Below are positions 56,634 through 64,000 of a stretch of DNA of 64,000 nt, piece by piece; position 1 is the stretch's first letter; each line of letters opens with the position of its first letter. Source of the stretch: Cytospora piceicola (Eukaryota; Ascomycota; Sordariomycetes; Diaporthales; Cytosporaceae); NCBI GenBank assembly GCA_023375675.1, contig JALQBC010000007.1, forward strand, positions 806,001-870,000. Direction: 5' to 3'. The notes under the pieces were generated by a model. The model was not told the origin of the DNA and ran no database searches. It saw nothing but the letters and a program-made list of their open reading frames with translations. A program made the position numbers and the translations under genes.

Positions 56634-58569
56634 CTAAGACCGTCGTCGACTACCGTTCCCACTGGAAGAATTTGCGCTGCCGCCATTGCCATTGCCGTTG
56701 TTACCGTTGTTCCCATTGTTGTTGTTGTTGCTGTTGCTGTTGTTCCCAGTGATACGATCCCTGAGCCAACTCAGAGGGTTGGAAGATGACCCACCACTGC
56801 CATTGGCGCCGGAGGTGTTGCTGCTGCGACTGGAACGCTGGGAGTTGTCCCCGGACACGAAACCGGACGAGTTCAGGCGTCCTGTACGCGGGCGGTAAGA
56901 TCCAGGCGGCGACCTGTTTCTAGCCGAAGTCGAAGCGCGAGGGTCCGGGCTGGTAGGAGACCAGGAGTCCCTTCTCTGGGAACGTGGGGAGTCCGGGGGA
57001 GCCTGACCGTAACTGGAAGGGCCAGCAAGGTTTCGAATAGTGTTGAGGCGCCGCTCACGTTCCTCCGGAGTCCGCGCGCTCCGACCCTGGTAGTTTTGCG
57101 AGCCAGGCGAAGCAGAACCTGATCCGCCAGTCTGCGACCAAGGCTCAGAAGCGCCAAAAAGCCCCCCGAATCCAAAGCGAGCACCTCCTCCGCCTAGAGA
57201 TGAACGTCGATGTTGCTGGCCATTGGAGCTTCCTCTATTATCGTTATCTCCGCCTCCACTGTTGCCACCACTGTTGTTGCCGTCTCGTTGCTCTATCGGT
57301 GCTCGACATACCGGACATGTGTTATGCTCCTTGAGCCACAGAACCACACATTCGCCGTGGAACCAATGTTTACAAGGTAAGACGGTCACCTCGTCTCCCA
57401 GTTGCATCTCGTCTATGCAAATGGTGCATTCTGCCTTGCCGTTGTCGCCCATCATCTCCTTGTCTATCTGCTTCTTCTGTAGTTTCTCAATAGCTGCCTC
57501 GGACGCTGGCGGGGCGGCATTGGATTGAGGGTTGGTCTCCATAAGCTGGGTAATGATCCGATCGAGGGCTTCCTGGGAGTAGACAGCATCGCCATGGACA
57601 GCATGTGGACCACCAGGACCGAGCAAAATAGAAAAGAGGTTCTGAAGACCACCCTCAAGGCCAGGGTTGGCCATCCGCGGGGGACGGATGCCTCCTCCAC
57701 CCAGAATATTACCGAAAACCCTGGGACGGTTGTCAGTATTAGGGCCCAAAGCAACAAACGTAACTGCTGGGAGTCCTGGCATGCGATGCAGGGGGTGTCC
57801 ATACATGTCGAAGTCGTCATCTGGATCGGCTCCACGAGCTCCTGGACGCATTGGTACTGCTCCGGTCGTAATTGTGAAGCTAGTGTGTCCCGATGGACTT
57901 CGATAGGTCGTGGTCCTCGCACCAGAGCCAAGTCCACTGCCTGTAGCACCTTCACCTCCGCCCCCACCGCCAAACAGAGTCTCACGGTTGGATCTACCAG
58001 CTGGGCCTAGGGGGAAACCAGTGAGCATGTTCAGGGTCTCCTGGAAACGCTGGAAAATTTCCTGCTCGCCACTTGGTTCGACTGGGGGCTGTTGGCCTGG
58101 TCCTCTGGTAGGATCATCGCGCTGCCGATCAGGGTTGCGAAACGTCCGTTGCGACCACATAAAACCACCCGGTCCCGTGTGAACGTTGGCGCTAGGGTTC
58201 AAATGGTCCTCTATATCCTCTTCGTCAGGATCGTCATAGTGGTCACGACCAGGGCGGCCAAAGTCGTGGGGACCGAAGTGCCCACCGCGGAGGACATCGC
58301 TGTCGGGAGATTCGGGTCTGATGTCACGAGGGTCGTTTTCTGGACTTATCTGTAGTGCGAGGATTAGCGGTTGGTATGGTGGGCAGGAGGCGGCAGTGAC
58401 CCGAGGGGGGACTCACAATCTCGCAGATGTCGCTGTGACAGCGAGGACATTGCAAACCGTGCTCGTCATTGTACCACTCGTTGGAGCAGTTGTGACAGAA
58501 GACGACCTCGCGACCAGTCGAAAGGTCGAGATGACCGCGGTGGCCGGCAACACCACCGGAGAAGTCCAT
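56634..58569 (-). CDS. RING-H2 E3 ubiquitin ligase, RNF115/126 type
   Basis: Two exons, 58569-58417 and 58349-56634, separated by a 67 bp intron (donor GTGAGT, acceptor ACTACAG), giving 622 residues. The N-terminal zinc finger (VVFCHNCSNEWYNDEHGLQC then PRCHSDICEI) near residues 22-51 is the ubiquitin-binding finger type seen in RNF115/126. The intron lies just after it and splices into ISPENDPRDI. A RING-H2 domain spans about 358-402: CTICIDEMQLGD, LPCKHWFHGECVVLWL, CPVCRAPI, with the C3H2C3 spacing complete. The C-terminal 200 residues are Ser/Gly/Asn-rich and disordered, with runs of Asn near residue 590. The start is the first in-frame ATG (MDFSGGVAGHRG); the frame is open further upstream but without ATG, so a 5' exon is possible. 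Likely function is ubiquitin transfer in protein quality control or trafficking, by family. Confidence 0.9.
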
Positions 58570-61068
58570 GCCTTGCTGCTGCTGCTGCTGATGTTGCTGC
58601 CGCCGTTGGTTTTGTTGATGAGCAGCTAGGGCGGTAAGTCCAAGGCCAGCAAGGAGGCCTGCAGCTCGTATTGCCCGGAACGCCACTTTTGGTATCTTCA
58701 GAGCAAGGCGCAAAGAAGCCAGTGATCTAGGTGTTGTGCTGGGTGGAAAGGTAGAGGGTGTGCCACGGCAGCTGCTTGTCTGCTGACGTTAGTGGCAAGG
58801 TACGTGGGTGGGTATCTGATTGGCGGGGCGATGCTGACAAAAGTACGAAGAGTATTAGAAACAGTATCGTAGAAGATTAAATAGCAGGGCTTGCGATAGA
58901 GAAGTAAGACGCCTGGGCACGTGATATGGTGAATTGTAGAAAGAAGAGGTATCGATATAAGTTCAAGTCAGGATGAGAAGGAGGGTTGAGGTTAGGAATG
59001 GATAGGGATTCAGTTGGGGCTTCCAGAAGGCGAGCGAAGTATAAAGCTTACAGGGATGAACAGCCGGGCAGCCGGGAGTCTCGCAAAAAGCACTGACGTC
59101 GATGTTCCCGTGGGGACGGATCGGATTTGCCGTTGCAGTATACTGTGTAAGTGTCGGCGTGGGCCACTCGTGACTCTTAATGGTGATACGCAAAACAGTA
59201 GGTGAACATTGCTGTGAGAGCTGACTTGTGTTGGGTTGAGGGGTCCGAGGTCGAGAGAAGGGAAACGATGGTCTTGCAAGGTTGTGTTGAAATGGGGTTG
59301 CGAGTTGCGAGTGGTAAGTAGCAGTTGGGTTTCGAGTTGGGAGCTGCACTGCAATAGTGCCGTTTCCAACGGCCCTGACACGGGCCCACTCGGATTCCTG
59401 CAGGCGATTGGATGGCAGGATGGCAGGTTACTGTGACTGTTTGCACATGCTGAGGCTGTGGGTAGTGCACATTCAGGGAGTTACTTGGAGTTACTTGGGT
59501 GGGTGATTTGTAGATAGTAGAATAGAAGTGCTTGGGCGCGACTGTTCTACCTACCTAGGTAGGTACAGGTAGCTTCGCCTAGCCTAGAAACAGGTCACGT
59601 AGGCAAACTGCCTCATCTACCGAGGCAGAAACTGTGTTCTCGGAAAGGGATCCAAGTGCCAAACAATTGCAATAGATGGGAGATAATGCCTAAGGCTGTG
59701 GCGAGGTGAGCCGCACATGCATGTTCTCATCACAAACGGGTCAGGGCTATGTAGAACCACCACAGTAAGCTACAGTTAGGCTTACATGTTACTGTTGGAC
59801 ATGTGCTGCACCAGAATACTGGTTTAATGGGCATATATCTGTTGGACACAGCCACATGGTGTAGAATATTGATAAACTGAGTGCATTGAGTGCGCTGAAT
59901 GCGCTGAGTACCTGCAAGATGATTGAGTGATTGATAACGGAGCGGGCTCCGGTCTCACTCCGATCTGTTTATCCCCGTTCCCCACACTTCTTTCGGCCCG
60001 GGACCCGGAGACATCTTCTCGTGAACATAATATACATGCTTCGATATGAAGCGGCTTAATGCACTATGTAACGCTTCCAAGGCTGACACCTAGGTTATAT
60101 CATTCACAAGACAGTATTTACCCGGCGTATTTTTTATCCACCATGTACTGGTGCCAATGATTTATGGCTGTCAGCCCAGCCATTGAGACAGCTAGCCATA
60201 TACATATATTAAGACATATACTAAGTATAGATATATATAATGATATATAAGCTTACGTATTCGTAGCGTGTGACGCCAGAGAGAAATCTATCTGTGAGCT
60301 TCAGACGTTAGACACATACTTGATCAGTCTTTGGCGTCTCTGGCAGGTGAAAGTGGCCTTGTGACGAATGTATCATTATTCATTATCGCCTTATCAGATG
60401 ACATCTGGATGGTGAGGCTCAAGATCAAAGCGTCGGCGTGGTAAGGCAAGAGGCAAGGCACGGTTGCAACATTAAACCCCGCCGCTGGTCTATGCCCAGC
60501 TGCCCCGCCTCTAAGTTTATCCGAGTAGTGCCCCACTGGAGCTGATTCAAGCCAACCAAGACCACTGCCGAAGCTCTACCGCAACACGGCTCCTGGTGTA
60601 CATAGCGGTAGGTATCTAATGATGTGCTCCTTCCTGCAACAAGGTTCCGCTTGCGCTGTAGTGCACTGGTGATCGCCGACAGCCTTCTAACCTTCCTTCC
60701 GTCAATCAATGGTTCCTGCTGTTACTCGTTACTACGCTCCCTTCCTTGACGCCCTTTCTACAGTGCCCGTACCGATTTCAATTGACTCTCACCCATCTCG
60801 TCTCTCACTCTCTCAATCAGTTCGATCTACGAATCTCCAGAGTCAGAGTCAGAGTCAGAGTCCAAAAGCCAGAGGGTGCCTTTGTCACAAGGGCTCTCTT
60901 GGTCGCCTTCGCCTCCCCGATGCCTACCGAAGTTGACGCCGACTGTCGCTTCCAACGCTCCGGGCTGTCTAACCCATAGTTAGACCCGCCCGCTAAATAT
61001 TTACGAATGTAGCCACTTCGGCCTCGTTTCATACCTTACAAAGACAATCCCACCGCGGTCCATCCATT
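58570..61068. promoter_or_regulatory. Divergent intergenic region, RING ligase and UPF2
   Basis: A 2.5 kb gap. It contains a TACCTAGGTA palindrome at 59550-59565, a tandem GTGCATTGAGTGCGCTGAATG-like stretch near 59880-59910, a TpA-rich stretch at 60198-60256, and (AGAGTC)n at about 60838-60862. No recognised coding frame; both promoters should be here. Confidence 0.5.
60198..60256. other. TpA-rich island
   Basis: About 60 bases of almost pure A/T with many TATA and ATAT steps. It could be a nucleosome-poor element or a small RIP-like remnant; no other signal. Confidence 0.4.
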
Positions 61069-64000
61069 ATGGATCGCGCTAGAAAACGTGAGTTTCTCTG
61101 TGCCTCCCCGAAACTTCGACTTCACAGGTCATACGTATGGGATCTGACATGCTGGGCAACAGGTGAATTGCGTTCCCTGAACGAGCGAGCGTGGGCGGGT
61201 GAGACTGGTAAGTACCGATCATTCTTGCGTGTGCCCTATCCCCCTCACACTGACCGATCCTCTGGGCAGACCTGTTTGACGTCAACAAATCCCTCGACTC
61301 GAAACTGGCCAAGCATACTGCTTTTATCAAACGATTGCGTACTACAATAACCGCCGCGACTCTGCCCACGTTCATCCAAGAAATCCGAACCCTCAGCTTG
61401 CATCGATACTTATCCGAGATCATTTCCGCTTGCTACGAGGGTCTGACCAAGTTGAAGGCAACAGGAGGAGACGTCGAGGCTGGTGTTGAGATCGTCAGCG
61501 CCTTGCACCAACGGTTCGGTCCGGACGAGTTCTCGCAGCCACTCGCATGGCAGCTCGGCCGAGGTATCGCCACTCTCGATAAGAGCTACCTAAAGACTCT
61601 CCCCCCCGATGTTCGCGAGAAGGAAGAGAAACAAAGGCCCATCCGCCAGAAGGCCTTGCTGCGTGTCATTACCGATCTGTGGCTGGTTGGCGTTTTGAGG
61701 ACCCTCGACGACGTGACCCCGGATGACTCCGTGAAAGCCGCGTCGGCCAAGGCCCCGGAGCTGAAGAGCCGAAGCAGCAAGGGCGGCGGTGCGGAGCCCT
61801 TCCCACTCGAGGTCCTGAAGGACTTGCTAGGGCACGACCGCGATCATTCCAATCTACCTTTGCTCGTCACCTTCGTCAAGACCTTCAGCTGGGATATCAT
61901 AGGAATCAGGAAGTCCGCCGCCGCTGGGAGTGAAGGCCGTAGAACTGCGGATGATGAGGGCGCATCCAAGTCGGCAGATGGTTCTGCGGAGCAAGAAGAC
62001 GGTGACGTGCTAGGCGATGACCCGCCTTTGATTTCTCCTGAGCTGCAGGAACGTTTCAAGAACATCCTCAAGCGCTACTTTGAGGACGTCAAGGCCCACG
62101 TGGTTCGGGACCAAAAAGCCATCTTCTCTCAGTCCCGCAAGAACGCAGAGGCATATGTTAAATCGGGGGAGGTCTTCGAAGATCGCCAGGCCAACTTCGA
62201 GAAGCAGGTCAAGGCTCAAGAGCGCCTGGTTGCCAATGCGCAGATACTTGCCGATGTTTTAGGATCGGACATGCCCGACTTGAAGGACAATGAGTCATCA
62301 AACGCATCGGCAAACGGAGGCATTGGCATTGTGAAGGCGGGCGAATATCTGCGTGGACAGGGCGACGGACCTGGCATCTGGCAAGACGAGGATGAGCGTC
62401 GTTTCTATGAAAATTTGGCTGATCTAAAGGGCAAGGTTCCCGGGATTCTGCTCGAGGAGGGCAAGAAGAAGAAGCCGGAGGTCGATGAGCAGGTGGGCAA
62501 GAAACTCGAGCCCGCGGAGAATAGTGATGCTCTGAAGTCGACCGATACTTCACTGGACGACCAGTCGACTGCCATTGCCAACAAGACCATCGGTGCCCAG
62601 GTTGATGCGATTATACTTCGCCTGCCTGATCTTACCCACAAGGAAATCATCGATCAGACCGCCATCGATTTCTGCTTCCTCAACTCAAAAGCGTCCCGGA
62701 ACCGTTTGATCAAGGCTCTCACTGATGTTCCCAAGAACCGCGGCGATCTCCTCCCTTCCTGGGCCAGACTGGTTGCGACTTTGGGCCAGTACATGCCAGA
62801 CATCCCCAAAGGCGTGATAGACTACTTGGATACAGAATTTCGCAGTCTCCAGGCCCGCAAGAGCAAGGAGTTTCTCGCTCAAGTCCGAATTGGTAATATC
62901 CGTTACCTGGCCGAGTTGACCAAGTTTGGTATAGTTCCAGAGCACACTGTGTTCCACTGCTTGAAGGTCTGCTTGGACGACTTCTCCAAGATGAACATAC
63001 AAATCATATGCGACCTTCTCGAGAACTGCGGCCGATACCTGCTGCGAAACCCAGAGACTTCGCCCCGCATGGTGTCTTTCCTAGAGACGCTCCAGCGCAA
63101 GAAGTCCGTACAGCACATCGGATCGAATGAGCGAATGCTGATTGAAAATGCCGTCTACTACGTAGACCCGCCTGAGCGGCCTGCTATTCAACAAAAGGAG
63201 CGGACTCCCTTGGAGCTCTTCATCAGGAAGCTGATCTATGTCGACCTATCGAAGCGTACTCTCGATAAGATTGCGAGACAAATTCGCAGGATGCATTGGG
63301 AGGAGGCAGAAGTAAGTAGATCTATTTGACCGTTTCGACTTCTTGCTAACATTCACCCAGGTCCGGGAGGCTCTCGAGAAGGTATTTTCGAAGCCTGGAA
63401 AGGTCAAGTATGGCGCCATCCACCTTCTTGCTTCCCTGCTTGCACACCTTTACAGGTATCGCACGGAGTTTGTTGTGCGGATCATCGACAATATCGTCGA
63501 GTCGGTCTGCATAGGTCTGGAGCAACATGACTTCAAGAACAACCAGCGGCGTATCGCGGAGGTCAAGTACCTGGCAGAGATTTACAACTATCGTCTGGTG
63601 GAGCACCAGGTTATCTTTGATGTCATGTACAAAGTCATGACTTTTGGCCATGGAGGCCCACCAGTTCCAGGGCGTATGAACCCGTTCGACATGCCGGATG
63701 ACTATTTCCGCATTCGTATGATCTATTTCATTCTGGAGGCATCTGGCGTATACTTCAACAAGGGTGCCGCAGGCAAGAAGCTCGACTACTTCCTGTCATT
63801 CTTGCAGTATTACATCTACACGAAGAATCCTTTGCCTATGGACATTGAGTTCTTGGTTCATGACATCTATACTGGCACGAGACCTCAATGGAAGCTTGCT
63901 TCGAACCTCGAGGAGGCTAGCAAGGCGTTCCAATTGGTGCTTGCGCAAGATAGGAAAGCGGCTGGGCTCAATGGGCAAGAGCTGGATGAGCAAGATGACG
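61069..64000 (+). CDS. NMD2: Nonsense-mediated mRNA decay factor UPF2 (NMD2), 3' end beyond window
   Basis: UPF2 bridges UPF1 and UPF3 in the surveillance complex that marks mRNAs with early stop codons. Four exons seen: 61069-61087 (19 nt), 61163-61207 (45 nt), 61270-63311 and 63361 to the window end; introns are 75, 62 and 49 bp, all GT/AG, the last with a GCTAAC branch site. About 915 residues are covered. The joined N-terminus MDRARKRELRSLNERAWAGE then TDLFDVNKSLDSKLAKHTAF is characteristic. MIF4G-type helical repeats follow at roughly 20-260 (first), 420-610 (second) and from about 650 (third), with segments such as PERPAIQQKERTPLELFIRK and LIYVDLSKRT, and MNPFDMPDDYFRIRMIYFIL typical of UPF2. 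The two tiny leading exons are phase-consistent. The UPF1-binding C-terminus lies outside the window. Confidence 0.96.

Noticed and set aside
56634..56760. Asn/Gly repeat region considered as a separate repeat element
   Set aside because: It is the coding low-complexity tail of the RING ligase, in frame to the stop codon.

Overview
The window is nuclear DNA of a filamentous ascomycete (Pezizomycotina), most likely a Sordariomycete. The evidence is short introns (about 49-213 bp) with GTAAGT-type donors and CTAAC/CTGAC-type branch sites, very GC-rich third codon positions in the housekeeping genes, a divergent pair of HET-domain (heterokaryon incompatibility type) genes, and a palindromic TACCTAGGTA motif scattered through the intergenic DNA. 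I cannot name the genus from sequence alone.

Left part (1-15.2 kb). A rRNA-processing protein of the FYV7 type (416-1258, +) converges on a four-exon phosphatidylethanolamine N-methyltransferase, CHO2 (5050-1958, -). A 3.8 kb gene-free stretch full of simple repeats then leads into a Pro/Gly-rich unknown protein (8866-10494, +). After another empty stretch comes translation initiation factor eIF3g/TIF35 (15146-14036, -).

Accessory part (15.2-37.3 kb). It holds a TpA-rich, RIP-like patch with a possible alpha/beta-hydrolase remnant, two head-to-head HET-domain genes (18414-16293, - and 19211-21638, +), a conserved fungal protein of unknown function (25465-24045, -), and then about 11.7 kb without an intact gene. 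The only clear content of that last block is a decayed, frameshifted tannase/feruloyl-esterase pseudogene (about 34040-33036, -), plus two orphan open frames.

Right part (37.3-64 kb). This is a dense housekeeping block. It contains BBC1/MTI1 (actin patch, 40943-37321, -), the RPAP2/RTR1 CTD phosphatase (42308-43204, +), ribosomal protein eS17 (44295-43709, -), mitoribosomal MRP51 (46506-45100, -), elongation factor eEF2 (48755-51703, +), an RBM26/27-type RNA-binding protein (52596-55327, +), an RNF115/126-type RING-H2 ubiquitin ligase (58569-56634, -), and the 5' part of the nonsense-mediated-decay factor UPF2/NMD2 (61069 to the window end, +). Many of these act in translation or RNA metabolism, but they are separately transcribed genes and I see no sign of a functional cluster.

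Exon boundaries were worked out by hand from splice signals, reading phase and family conservation. All the multi-exon models close in frame. I found no tRNA, rRNA, CRISPR array or intact transposon. I also saw no clearly new multi-gene system. The most unusual items are the HET pair beside a RIP-like scar, the decayed tannase, the overlapping convergent stop codons at 37321-37324, and the intergenic palindrome family.
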